A program made the translations under genes and the position numbers. Below, piece after piece: positions 1 through 9,928 of a DNA stretch of 64,000 nt. The stretch comes from Paragyromitra xinjiangensis (Eukaryota; Ascomycota; Pezizomycetes; Pezizales; Discinaceae), in NCBI GenBank assembly GCA_038503065.1, contig JBCAMK010000003.1, forward strand, positions 434,001 to 498,000, in the 5' to 3' direction. Below the pieces are notes generated by a model. That model ran no database searches and had not been told where the DNA came from. It was given only the letters and a program-made list of their open reading frames with translations. How positions within the stretch are numbered: the stretch's first letter is position 1; each line of letters opens with the position of its first letter.

Positions 1-1
1 G

Positions 2-232
2 AGGGTGGATGTGGAGACTGGGGGGAGTGTGGAGAAGTATTTTTTTAGGATGCAGTTGAGGGTTAAGAGTGTTAGGGCGGGGGGGAGGTTGGGGGCGAGC
101 AATAAGTTGGTGTGGGAGGGGTTTTGGTCGTGGAATAAGTTGACGGATGATTTGGCGGAGTTTTCGTTGAGGAATGATAAGGCGTTTTTCTTCTCGAGGG
201 TGGGGAGTGTGGAGAGGGAGATGGGGGTGTAG
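2..232 (+). CDS. 3' end of an unrecognised protein gene (partial)
   Basis: An open frame enters from the left edge and ends at a TAG at 230-232, giving about 76 C-terminal residues. No ATG belongs to it here, so its start lies outside the window. The tail is rich in Trp, Phe and Lys, with a segment reading VWEGFWSWNKLTDDL followed by SLRNDKAFFFSRV. This looks like a conserved folded domain rather than random sequence. The G-rich codon use matches the 3' end of KAR9 next door. I do not recognise the family and assign no function. The main doubt is whether the frame is really coding, since only 231 bases are visible. Confidence 0.45.
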   Translation, partial: RVDVETGGSVEKYFFRMQLRVKSVRAGGRLGASNKLVWEGFWSWNKLTDDLAEFSLRNDKAFFFSRVGSVEREMGV

Positions 233-1514
233 GGGAGTAGTGGGTTGGCTGTAGAGTTGGTATTGTAATTGTTCTAGTGGTGGTGGTGGTGGTTATTCAC
301 TCTTTATTAGATGTGCTATTATGTGTTCACGATGTAGAGATAAATAATGTACTATATGTAGATTAAGTACAGTATTAATCACAGCTAAATAGACATAGCA
401 TACTTGTATTATCACACCAGTCTGATACCAATAGAGTACTAGATTATGCCAGGCAAATAGTTAAACACAATATCATTCACTTCCGTCCTCAAGGTTGAAA
501 CACCACAATACAACACCACTACACAAATTAATGATTCCTCCCCGCAGATCATAGCAACATCCTTACCACGCAGTATTATACATCCCAACCGTCCCAACGG
601 CCCACCGCTTTCTGGAAAACCCGAAAGCAAATTAGCTTCTATTTCCCGGGAACCCACGCTTAGCTGGACCTGGTGCGTCGTACCGGGAGAGAGGGCTTCG
701 CTTCGTTTCGTCTGTGCATTCTGTTGGAAGTGGTCGGTGCAGACGGAACCAGGGTGAGAAGGGTCAGTCTCCGCTTTTCCCGCGAAAAGCAAATGGAGGA
801 CCCTTACGACCCTAACTCTGTACATACAAGAAAAGAATAGTTCGACCCCCCTGACCAGACGCACATGTGGGTAGTGTACATGAGCCCCATTTGATTCCTG
901 CGTCGATAATTTGAGCGCTGGAGAATCAGCGGCAGCATCATCGTACATATTTCACGAGCCAGTGTTGGATCAGCACTGGTTTTTTTTCTCTTGGGGGGGA
1001 ATTCTTTCAAGGGTGGTGGTGGTGGGGGAGGTCGGTTGCTACGTGGTCTGAGTTGGACGACCAATTGGGATCGTGAAGATCAGCCTTCTGGAGAGACGGT
1101 GAGGGAATACATGTGGGTAGAGAAGAGATTCTTCTGGAGACAAGGTTGTTTGGAGAGAGTAATTACAGCTGGAGAAGGTGAAACAGTGGGAAATACGGAG
1201 AAACACGCGTTCCCCCTTCGACATTAATTACTCTCGCAGTTGTCTCTTCACAGACAGAAGACGAAGACAGCAGCAGCAGCAGCAGACAGACACAGACAGC
1301 TTCTCCCTAATTTGCCCTTCTCCCCCCCAATTCATCACCGTCCAACTCATCCACCACCCCCGTTCCGTTTCAATCACCGGACCACGGCTGTATCTGCAAA
1401 TAACCCTCTACACATCCCCCCCCCATCCATCCATCATCATCATCATCATCACCATCACCGCTAGAATTACCACATCCCCCCCTAAAATCTCACCCCTATC
1501 CCCTCTGAATTGAA
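233..1514. other. Intergenic region and KAR9 5' leader
   Basis: No supported gene. The right third (about 1230-1514) is C- and CT-rich, as expected of a fungal promoter and 5' leader, and runs straight into the KAR9 start codon. It holds a CAG run at 1268-1285, a CCAT/CAT run at about 1430-1452 and several C tracts. A G-rich block lies at 990-1030. The left part is AT-rich and probably holds the 3' UTR of the partial gene. Confidence 0.5.
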
Positions 1515-4496
1515 ATGCCAGAGGACTCCCGTGGTCGCATCCAGGATCCTCCAATAATCGTCCGTTCCACCCGCAAACCCTCCCCCGGTCTGCAAGCAAG
1601 GATCAAGATGCTCGAGGCCGACGCCGAGAAAAGAAACTCAAACAGGGGCCGTCTATCTCCTTCTCCCTCCCCACACAGGAAGCTCTCTCCCGAACTTATA
1701 CACTCTGCTGCTGCTATCAACGGTATGGCCCTGCAGAAGGAATTGCCGCCAACTCCCATCGAGGAGGAGGAATACGAACACCATCATCAGAATGGAGGGG
1801 TAGAAAAGTATAATCAGGAGCAACACCACCACGTCAACGAGAACGAAGCTGTTGTTGACGGGAAAACTCCCCCAGCTGCAAACACCCAAGATACTCCCGT
1901 TGCCGAGCTCTCTTCCCCGGGTCGGCCAGATACTTCCTACTCTACATGGACCGACGATGGCCGCGTAACAACCACAGCCCGGTTCGCAGAGGACACCGCG
2001 GAACCTGCTAGTAATGGTAGTCCCTCTAATACAGGGTCGACATCGCTGTCACGGAGAGCATCTGTCTTCTCCCTCTCCCGCGTTTCGTTTTCTGCTCAGC
2101 TCTCCCGTTTAACTTCGCTCTCCCTGCCGCTGTCGTCGGATATCTCGTCTCGTATTCGGGCACTACCCAGTGCTGGTGAGGCATGCAACGCGCTCATCAA
2201 CGCCGGGGACCAGATCGGTCGGTGGATCGATACAGCCAAGAAAGTCCTCCGCGGCCTGGACGCGGAAGATGACGTCGAATGGGCTGCTCAGGGCCGTGAA
2301 TCCCTGAATGGTGTTGACGCTGCTGTCAGCAAGTTCTCGGGATTGGTCGAGGTTTATGTCGAGCTCATCGGAGAGATACGACAACGACCGGATATCGACG
2401 ACGTGAAGCCAACGTTGTCGGAGATTCTCAAAGTCATGGAGGAGGTGTTGGATGGGTGGAAGGAGGTTAAGGAGATTTTAAAGGGGGTTAAAGACCAAGT
2501 TGAGACCGCGATGGAGTGGACGGAACTGTGGACTATGATCCTGCAGGATATTCAAGCGGAGTTGGATGCCTGTCAGACAATCGTGTTTGAGGAGGAGGAA
2601 AAGAGACATCGAAGCTTGATGGAAGATGGGGGTGTTGCTGGAGTAGACCTGGACACCCTGCAGACTATTATGGAGGAGACGCCCAATACTGCGTTGCCAA
2701 GGGTAACGAGTGTGAAGCTAGAAGAAGATAGCTCGTTGCTAGGACTAATCGCGAGGATGCAACCGTTGAGGGTATCTTTAGATTTCCTGCCTATGAGACT
2801 ACAGAGCTTCCAGGGGAGAGCTCTAGATATTTTCCCAAGTGCTTGTGAGGACTTGAACATGAGACAGAGCACACTGGAGAAGAAGTGGAGGAGATTGGAT
2901 TCGGACGTAGAGGGACTAAAGAAGGAGCTTGGGGAGGATAAATGGGTTGCGTTGTTTAGGAACGCAGGCAAACAGACGGCGTCGATGATCGAGAGCGTTG
3001 AGAGGAGTCTACACAAACTAAGGGATGCTGTCACGGTCTGGGAAGAGAGTAACGGGAGAATTGACAAAGACCTGGCGCAGAGGATGCAGAACTATGAGGC
3101 CAAGAAAGTTCACTATGGTATGTGTATTTTATTAAAAGGGTTACGTCTAGGGAGAATACTGATGAGCCTCAAACAAACAGGCAGCGCTATTGACAGAGCG
3201 TTAGGCCTCATCAGCAAAGGTGTTCGTGACCGGATCACAGTCAATGGTGAGATTATCCGGCTTGAGACAGCGATGCGAACACGATGGAAGAACCTTGAAG
3301 CATCAATGGCGGATATGGAGCAAGACCTTAATGAGCTACAACTCAACTCCCAGACTCTCCGTGACTCGTTCTCAACCATTACCTCTCTAGATGTACGCTC
3401 CTACAATGGTTCTGGAATGGTCACTCCCGGAAGCTCTCCAGCAAGCTCTGTCATTATGGCCACGTCACCTATTACCTCGGAGCGACAGCGCTCCCCAGCA
3501 GCCGGATCTAGACGGCCAAGTGCCTCGAAGAGTCCACAGGGTAGGAATGGTTCTGTCAGCGGCATTCCGAAGAAGTCACCACACTCCCGTCTGCTATCTA
3601 CCGGCTCATCACTACTACCCACCTCGACGAGCATGGCCAGAACATCGTCGGCACCGTCTAACCAGACTCAATGCCAGGAGCCACAGTCTCAGAGGAAGCT
3701 ATCGGCGGGTTCTATGACGAGTGCTAAAAAGTTTGATGGCCGGCCTAGATGGAGCACATCGACCAACACCGCTGACAGCATCTACAGCAACACCTTCAAA
3801 CCGTTATCCTTGGCTACTCCTAGTCCGTATGCCAAGGCTCCTCCTAGCAATACTCCTAGACGTCCAACAATCACCACTCCACGCTCCAACTCTCAAAACG
3901 GCACACGCATCCCGGTTCCTAGCCCTCTCAGCCAGACCAACAACTCCAACCCCGGTTCACCAAGCTATCACAGACTTTCGCAATCCATTACCTCTATCGG
4001 CCGTCGTGCCACCGCTGGTCTCCACAAGAGTCCTACCCCCGCTCCTCGCATTGTTGCGCCCCCACATGGTAATTCCAATAACTCCAATCGTCCTGAGCTC
4101 CGTCGGCAAGCTAGTACGTCTCAACTCCGCTACCAATCACAGACCTCTCCTAACACCCCGGTTTCTGCAGACTTTAATCACGAACATAATGATGAGGATG
4201 AAGAGCGCCACGAAGATAGACAGAAGGGATCGCGTTCTAGACCTGCAAGTGCTATGGCCAGCAGCGCGATGGGATATATTAGAGGTGCGAGAATGAGCAT
4301 GTTACCGAGACCATCAACACCAAGCGGCAGCGGGCCTGTCGGTGGTGGGGATGGGATTGGTGCACACGGTAGCGCAGGACAAGTCTCGGGGAGACAAAGT
4401 GTGACGGGTAGTGTAGACGGTAAGGGGAAGAGGAATAGTATGCCGCCTGTGTCGAAGGGGTGGGGATATGATGGGAGGCCGAAGTGGAAGCATTGA
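1515..4496 (+). CDS. KAR9: KAR9-family karyogamy / spindle-positioning protein
   Basis: Exons 1515-3117 and 3181-4496; 972 aa after splicing. KAR9 proteins bind the microtubule plus-end protein Bim1/EB1 and link astral microtubules to myosin V for nuclear migration and spindle orientation. The N-terminal 180 residues are low-complexity and Ser/Pro-rich. A helical domain follows (about 185-620), with KAR9-type segments such as GDQIGRWIDTAKKVLRGLDA and KGVRDRITVNGEIIRL. The Ser/Thr/Pro/Arg-rich basic tail carries two SxIP-like EB1-binding motifs (SGIP at 661-664, TRIP at 776-779) and two DGRP[RK]W segments, one at the extreme C-terminus. The intron 3118-3180 is exactly 63 nt without a stop, so an unspliced reading gives 993 aa. 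I treat it as an intron because it has a GTATGT donor, an ACTGAT branch and a CAG acceptor, and splicing restores the family alignment. Start is the first ATG after the CT-rich leader. Confidence 0.9.
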   Translation: MPEDSRGRIQDPPIIVRSTRKPSPGLQARIKMLEADAEKRNSNRGRLSPSPSPHRKLSPELIHSAAAINGMALQKELPPTPIEEEEYEHHHQNGGVEKYNQEQHHHVNENEAVVDGKTPPAANTQDTPVAELSSPGRPDTSYSTWTDDGRVTTTARFAEDTAEPASNGSPSNTGSTSLSRRASVFSLSRVSFSAQLSRLTSLSLPLSSDISSRIRALPSAGEACNALINAGDQIGRWIDTAKKVLRGLDAEDDVEWAAQGRESLNGVDAAVSKFSGLVEVYVELIGEIRQRPDIDDVKPTLSEILKVMEEVLDGWKEVKEILKGVKDQVETAMEWTELWTMILQDIQAELDACQTIVFEEEEKRHRSLMEDGGVAGVDLDTLQTIMEETPNTALPRVTSVKLEEDSSLLGLIARMQPLRVSLDFLPMRLQSFQGRALDIFPSACEDLNMRQSTLEKKWRRLDSDVEGLKKELGEDKWVALFRNAGKQTASMIESVERSLHKLRDAVTVWEESNGRIDKDLAQRMQNYEAKKVHYGMCILLKGLRLGRILMSLKQTGSAIDRALGLISKGVRDRITVNGEIIRLETAMRTRWKNLEASMADMEQDLNELQLNSQTLRDSFSTITSLDVRSYNGSGMVTPGSSPASSVIMATSPITSERQRSPAAGSRRPSASKSPQGRNGSVSGIPKKSPHSRLLSTGSSLLPTSTSMARTSSAPSNQTQCQEPQSQRKLSAGSMTSAKKFDGRPRWSTSTNTADSIYSNTFKPLSLATPSPYAKAPPSNTPRRPTITTPRSNSQNGTRIPVPSPLSQTNNSNPGSPSYHRLSQSITSIGRRATAGLHKSPTPAPRIVAPPHGNSNNSNRPELRRQASTSQLRYQSQTSPNTPVSADFNHEHNDEDEERHEDRQKGSRSRPASAMASSAMGYIRGARMSMLPRPSTPSGSGPVGGGDGIGAHGSAGQVSGRQSVTGSVDGKGKRNSMPPVSKGWGYDGRPKWKH

Positions 4497-5379
4497 TAGG
4501 CGGGATAACAACAAGATGATTGAGTTTCTTTCTCTTTCTTTTATACTTTTTATTACTGTAGTTTTGTCTTGGGGGTAGATTCAACTGTTGAGGATTGTGA
4601 TGTCCTTTTTCTTCCCAGGAGCTCTTGGCTTTTAGGTTTCTTTCATATTATTCCCCCTTATCCTTTTATTCTTTTACTTCTACCTCTTCTTCTTGCTAGT
4701 ACCTATATGTTGTGTTGAGCCCTCTTCTCTCTTCTCGCCATCTTTTTCCTTTCTGGCATGCAGTCATTGTCGTATCATGAGCGTTTTGTATTTTGTGTAT
4801 TTTTCTTCTTTTTCTGTCCTTTTTTTCTACGGTTTTGTTCTTTTTGCCTCATTCATTAGCGGAGGAAAAGAAGAAGGCATTGATTGGATTGTGGGAGGTG
4901 GGGGTTATCTGGCGTTTTTCCTTGTTTTTTTCGAGCTTTGGTGATTGTATGTGAGGAAGTGTGAGGTGAGAGGGAAGGCGGGGATGTTTTGTATTGTGTA
5001 ATGATTTTTCTTCGGTGTAGAAAACTACGCGTTTGTTTGGTGTTGGAGGGTGTTTTATAGTTATTCTTCTGTGATTGTGCGTGCGCGATGTGATGTGATG
5101 CGATTTGTAGGATTGATATTGTGGGGTTGTGGAGGGGGGGAGGTGGTAATGGGTGATGATTGTGATGATAGGTAATGATATGGTTTACTATGTATCGTCA
5201 TTTACTGGGGTGCCGTGTGGAGGAGTTGGAACGAGTGTATTGTAATTGGGTCATGGGCGGTCACTCGGTATTCTGGCTCCTTGACTCGTGTTCCGCTTGG
5301 TGTTTCTTTTGTTCAGTTTACTGTATGTGATATTGAGCTAGGATATATGCTTGGAAATATAGCAACAGCTTAAAGATAA
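4497..5379. other. Convergent intergenic region (3' UTRs)
   Basis: This lies between the tail-to-tail KAR9 and dehydrogenase genes. The left half is strongly T- and CT-rich (4525-4860), and the right half is TG-rich with GTGATG-type repeats (about 5090-5170). I see no gene. It most likely holds both 3' UTRs and polyadenylation regions. Confidence 0.45.
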
Positions 5380-6333
5380 TCAGGCTTTCTTTGCTTTCTC
5401 ATCTCTGATAACCTCCAACACCCGTCTAGTTGCTCTATCCCTAAATACAAAATTCTCCTCGGTGACCTCCCCATACGCCTCTTTCGTCTGCCTCACAACA
5501 TCATCCCTCCAAAGCCCCTCACCCTGCAGACTTCCATCCCCCATATTCACCGTCCCCAGCTCATCCCACACATCCTGTATCGTCCCCCCAATATTCGCCA
5601 TAAACGCCTCCAACCCACCCTTCCCCCCACCATCATGATACGACGCAAACGGACCCTTAACACACCACCTCGGCCCCAACGAACCCTCCACAATCCTATC
5701 CACATCCTCAACTCCCACAACCCCCTCCCTAACCAAATGACACGCCTCCCTCAACACCGCAAACGCCAACCTATTCACCACAAACCCCTTCATCTCCCTC
5801 CTCACCACAACCGGCTCATGTCCAATCCCCATAAAATACCGCACCGCCCACTCCACCACCCCCTCCGGCGTAGCCGCCGACGGAACCACCTCGACCAACG
5901 GCATGATATGCGGGGGGTTGAACGGATGCACGACGAGCAGCCTCCCAGGATCCTTCATACCAGCCGACTGCACACTACCCGGGATCCCAGACGTCGACGA
6001 CCACAGTTGACACGTCTTGCTAACTAGACCCTCCACGCGTGGCCAGAGGGCGGTCTTGAAAGCGGCGTTTTCGGGCCCTTGTTCCTGCACGATTTCGGTC
6101 GCGGACGTGCATGCTTCTTCGAGGGTGGACGCGAGGCGGAGTTGGCCGGTTGAGAAGAGGGTTTCGAGGAGGTGGGGCTGGAGGAGGTAGCCTGGGAGGT
6201 GGGTGGTGATGTGGGATTCGAGGTCGGGACGGGGGTCGTGGATTGTTAGTTTAGTGGTTGGGTGGTGGGTTAGGTGGAGGGCGCAGAATGAGAGGCCGAT
6301 TGTGCCGGCGCCTATTATTGTTATATTAGACAT
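5380..6333 (-). CDS. 3-hydroxyacyl-CoA dehydrogenase-like enzyme (lambda-crystallin / L-gulonate 3-dehydrogenase type)
   Basis: Single exon, 317 aa. The NAD-binding Rossmann motif GAGTIG sits at residues 8-13 right after the start, as in the family. TSGIPGS and the catalytic-region motif HPFNPPH (His136) follow, then LVEVVPS. The C-terminal 6-phosphogluconate dehydrogenase-like half contains GFVVNRLAFAVLREA. Members oxidise short 3-hydroxyacyl-CoA or sugar-acid substrates with NAD; the substrate cannot be read from sequence. The frame stays open 76 codons upstream to 6561, but that part is low-complexity and would push the Rossmann fold far from the N-terminus, so I start at the ATG at 6333. 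On the coding strand a run of 14 C lies three bases before this ATG. Codon use is C-rich at third positions. Confidence 0.87.
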   Translation of the reverse strand: MSNITIIGAGTIGLSFCALHLTHHPTTKLTIHDPRPDLESHITTHLPGYLLQPHLLETLFSTGQLRLASTLEEACTSATEIVQEQGPENAAFKTALWPRVEGLVSKTCQLWSSTSGIPGSVQSAGMKDPGRLLVVHPFNPPHIMPLVEVVPSAATPEGVVEWAVRYFMGIGHEPVVVRREMKGFVVNRLAFAVLREACHLVREGVVGVEDVDRIVEGSLGPRWCVKGPFASYHDGGGKGGLEAFMANIGGTIQDVWDELGTVNMGDGSLQGEGLWRDDVVRQTKEAYGEVTEENFVFRDRATRRVLEVIRDEKAKKA

Positions 6334-7432
6334 TTGGGGGGGGGGGGGGTGAGAGAGTGGGATTGGTAGTGGGGAGGTTAGGTGTTTATCTAGCCCATTG
6401 CGGGGGATGAGCTGCCCCGCATTATTGGCAGTTTCCGGGTTAGGTTCCCCCACTCCTGGCTCCGAAGGTTGTGCTAGAGATGGGATGAATGGGCAATGGC
6501 TTGGTTTACGGTACAGTACATGTGGTTCTTGCATACTCATGGAGTTTCTCTCAAATTCCACTCTTCACTCTTCACACTGCACAATAATTACTATTCCCCA
6601 ACTCCCAAACACGCTATTATTCTTGGCCATCATCATCCCCTAAGGATCAGGAAGGATAAAAACTTTAATACATGAAAAAAAACCGATTAATAATAAAAAA
6701 AACAAACACAACAGAATCATGACCATCTCCACCATATAAAAGGTTTACAATGATACCAGATTAACAATAAACAGACTTTAAAATAAAAGTCCCCACACCC
6801 CATAGGAATCTCAGTTCTGCTTTTCCAAACGTCATCGCCGAGATAAAACTCAGACTCAATAAAGAAAGAAAAAAACTAGACGATGAAGAAGTGAAGAAAA
6901 AGATAAAACCAGAGGTAAAAAAGTAAGTTCAAGGCAAGTCAATGGAAGAACCCCGGCCCGATCCAAATAACGATACTCCATGGCAAGAAAAAGAAAAGCC
7001 ACAAAAGAAACCAGTAGTGGTTACAAGTAAGAAAAGATTTCCGTGAAAAAAAAAGATGAAAAAACAATAATGTGCAAAAGCCACCAGTTAAGGAACACGT
7101 AAATACCGAAAACAGAAGAAAAACACATAGAGTATATACAACAATGCATACCATTGCTCAACAGATAGTTCAGTTTTGATAATGCAAGAAAAAGAGGGAA
7201 CATCGAAGGAGGGTAAAACCAAACATCTAATAACACACTATTTTTTTTTATCAAGTTGTTGATTCTGCGCTCCAACACCTGGACCCTTTCATTTTGCGGA
7301 ACACGCGTACCCCTTGATAAAACTCGCCTTCATAATCGCCAAAACGCCTCGTCGTTTCACATTCTTCAGAGAACCTCATCACCGCCATCCAATTACCATT
7401 TTTAATCCGCCTAGGCGCCTGTCAAAAGCCCT
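6334..7432. other. Intergenic region between dehydrogenase and NAB2
   Basis: The left 250 bases are the dehydrogenase promoter and leader, including a G14 run at 6336-6349. From about 6640 to 7270 the top strand is strongly A-rich, so the NAB2 3' UTR on the minus strand is T-rich. No gene is supported; the short frames here have no protein-like features. Confidence 0.45.
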
Positions 7433-9274
7433 TTACTCGGCTTCATCAACCGGAGCGGTGTCCATATCTTTTTCAACTTCAGCCGGTAGCCCTTGCCCGG
7501 GAATGATGAGCTCCTCCTCGCCCTCTTCTCCACTAACAAACTTTCTATCGCTGACGTGGCTTCGTTTCCCGGATGCCGTCCAAACTTTGTGGTCAAACGA
7601 ACCTTTCTGTTGTCCCTCGTCGTGTTTGTAGATGCAAACCGGGTTGAGACATGGTGTGAATTTGCACTTCACTTCAGCGTGCGTGAAATGGCAACCAGGG
7701 CGGGTGCAGCTGGCTCCGTTCCGGCAGAGAGGCATCGTAACCGCAGGACTATTGATTTGTGAAGTTAGCATAAAGAAAACTAGTGGGGAGGGGGTAAGCA
7801 GAAGACTAACTGTTTATAAGGACAAGTCGGGTTTGTGCAGTTCGGGAAAAATTTGCACTCTTGATCCGGTTTTGGCACACTTGGTCTCGTTGCAGCGGCT
7901 GCTGGAGATGGATGAGATCCAGTGCATTTTCTGTTTTTGCATGTTGCACCAAAGGGGCACTTCTCTCCGCTAACATATGCAGTCCCCCTCCCTGGAAACG
8001 CGGCAGGTGCTGGGTGTCCAAATGGGCATTCCGGCTTCGTGCATCCTGATCCAAATTTACACGCAACCTCCTCGGGCTTGGAACTAGGTGGGGTTTGGGA
8101 ACCCTGAGCTCCAGGTGACCTGGAATCCATTACCATGTCATCGGTAGTGTCCATACCACCATTCTGCTGTGGTATTTCCGGTGGTGCCTGGATACGGTCA
8201 AATAATGATCCACCAGCTCTCCGAGGTTGAGAAAGATTATTTTGGTATGGATCCTCTGGCCCCATCGGCATGCCCATCGGAATTTGGTGGTGCATTGGTC
8301 CGCTTATTTGCGAGCCCATTGGTCTTCCCATTGGCCCGCCCATAGGTCCACCCATAGGTCCGCCCATAGGTCCGCCCATCGGCCCACCCATCGGCCCGCC
8401 CATACCGCCCATCGGTCCATTCATTGGTCCAGGCATCGGCATACCCATATGTTGCGGCGGTGGTTGCCCTGGCATGAATGGCGCCATCAGTTGTGATTGC
8501 TGTTGGTACATGTGATAGAACTGCATCTGTTGTTGGGGGTTCATGTTTGTGAATGCTGAGTTGTGGGGGCCAAATCCATTCCTCCCATTCATACGTTGTT
8601 GATGGGGGCGGTTGTTCATCCCTCCGCGCATCGGTCCTTTCGACGGTCCTTTAGGGGGCTCGCGTCTGTGGGTGTCAATTCTTGATGTTGATGCCTCAGG
8701 TCTAACGCGATGGAGAGGATCGTCTGGTTTCCGTTCCATAGCCTTGACAAGCTGGTTCATCAAGCGTCGAGCGTGAGGTTGGCCAGGTTGTCTCATCGCT
8801 TTTGGTGCAGTAGGCCTAAAAATACGTTAGGACTACAATATTTTAACAAATGAAGTTTGTGACCACTTACACTCCATCTTGTTGTTGTTGTTCACTATCC
8901 ATCGAATCCCCCATTTCATGGTCTCCAACACCGCCATTAATGTGATATGTTTCTTTTTCTGGCTGAGGTGGTTCGTACTTCTCTTCTACCTTTACTTGCT
9001 CCTGAGAAAACTTGCTATTCAAAGCCTCCACCTGTTCAAACAGCCATTTTGAAAACTCAGTCGCGCTAGGGTCATCTGGACCAAGTCCTAAAAGATCGCC
9101 AGACAACTCTGATGCGATTTGTTCTTGGTTTTTTCCATTCACAAGCATGAGACAGATGTACTCGCTCAGAGGAGAGCTGTCCTCGCCACCAATACTCCAT
9201 CCTATGTCAACCAGCTTAGGCTGGATACGACTTGCAAGGGCGTCGGTTAACGAGGTGTTCATAACGATAGCCAT
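7433..9274 (-). CDS. NAB2: NAB2-like nuclear poly(A) RNA-binding CCCH zinc finger protein
   Basis: Exons (minus) 9274-8871, 8815-7811 and 7748-7433; 574 aa. NAB2/ZC3H14 proteins bind poly(A), limit tail length and package mRNA for export in the nucleus. The N-terminal 100 residues match the NAB2 helical domain. A Gln/Met/Pro-rich middle carries a GPMG repeat (about 265-301). Five CCCH fingers follow: 387-402, 421-436, 455-470, 478-493 and 498-512. The first four have C-x5-C-x4-C-x3-H spacing; the last is C-x4-C-x4-C-x3-H. Intron 1 is 55 nt and intron 2 is 62 nt, with TCCTAAC and GCTAAC branch sites. Intron 2 splits the codon for the final His of finger 3, so retention truncates the protein inside that finger. 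Yeast NAB2 has seven fingers; five is the ZC3H14-like number. Confidence 0.9.
8325..8415 (-). repeat. 12-nt in-frame repeat encoding GPMG units in NAB2
   Basis: A minisatellite with a 12-nt unit close to CCCATAGGTCCG on the top strand, repeated about seven times with third-position changes. It encodes tandem Gly-Pro-Met-Gly in the NAB2 linker between the N-terminal domain and the zinc fingers. Copy number in such units often varies between strains; that is inference here. Confidence 0.8.
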
Positions 9275-9928
9275 GATGGACGATAGAGAGAAGAGAGGGA
9301 GAATAAGCGGTTGAGAGGGGAAAGTCGCGTTTAAGATCTCAAGAGCTCGGCGATGCGCCTCTCAAGGAGAGGGCAGTGTTGACAGGGGAAGTGGCTCCGA
9401 TAGGTTCTTAAGGTGAACAGCGGAGTGAAAGGGCAATACGCGAGGCAGAAGCGATGCTATTGACTGGAGGATTGGTTGGTGGAGGAGAGCAGCAACACAG
9501 ATGGGGGAAAGGGGAGGTTGAAGAGGGGAGAGGAAGTTGTGATGTGAAGTGGGAAGAAGCTTCAGGATGACTGAGCAACTGCTGCCAAGGCTCAGGGCAT
9601 GTCGCCACAGTACACGCGCTAGGCCATCCGTGGCGTCGCGACTGTGTAACATCTCGAATGCGCAGCCGTTGAGGATAAGCAAGGCGATCACTTCGCACGC
9701 GGGGCAGTCACCGACAAGAATGAGTCTTTAGTCCTTTATTTTCATTTTTAAAAGCCCTCATCTTGCAGCTACACCTATTCCCTAAATAAAAAGTCATGAA
9801 ATCGTTGACATCCCATCCCCAAATACCTACATAGAATTTAAACCAAAAAACCAACTTCCCATCAAAAAAAATAGATTTCCCTGAGGGTAGAAACCCTGAA
9901 GGAGTGAGAGAAAAAATACCATATGTAA
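9275..9928. other. Intergenic region between NAB2 start and P450 stop
   Basis: NAB2 and the P450 lie in tandem on the minus strand. About 9300-9720 is mixed composition and is the likely NAB2 promoter, with purine-rich tracts (CT-rich on the coding strand) at 9280-9300 and 9485-9535. From about 9725 it is AT-rich and probably the P450 3' UTR. I see no convincing gene. Confidence 0.4.

Noticed and set aside
6334..6561. 76-residue N-terminal extension of the dehydrogenase
   Set aside because: It would place the Rossmann motif abnormally far from the N-terminus and is translated from the C14 tract and low-complexity leader.
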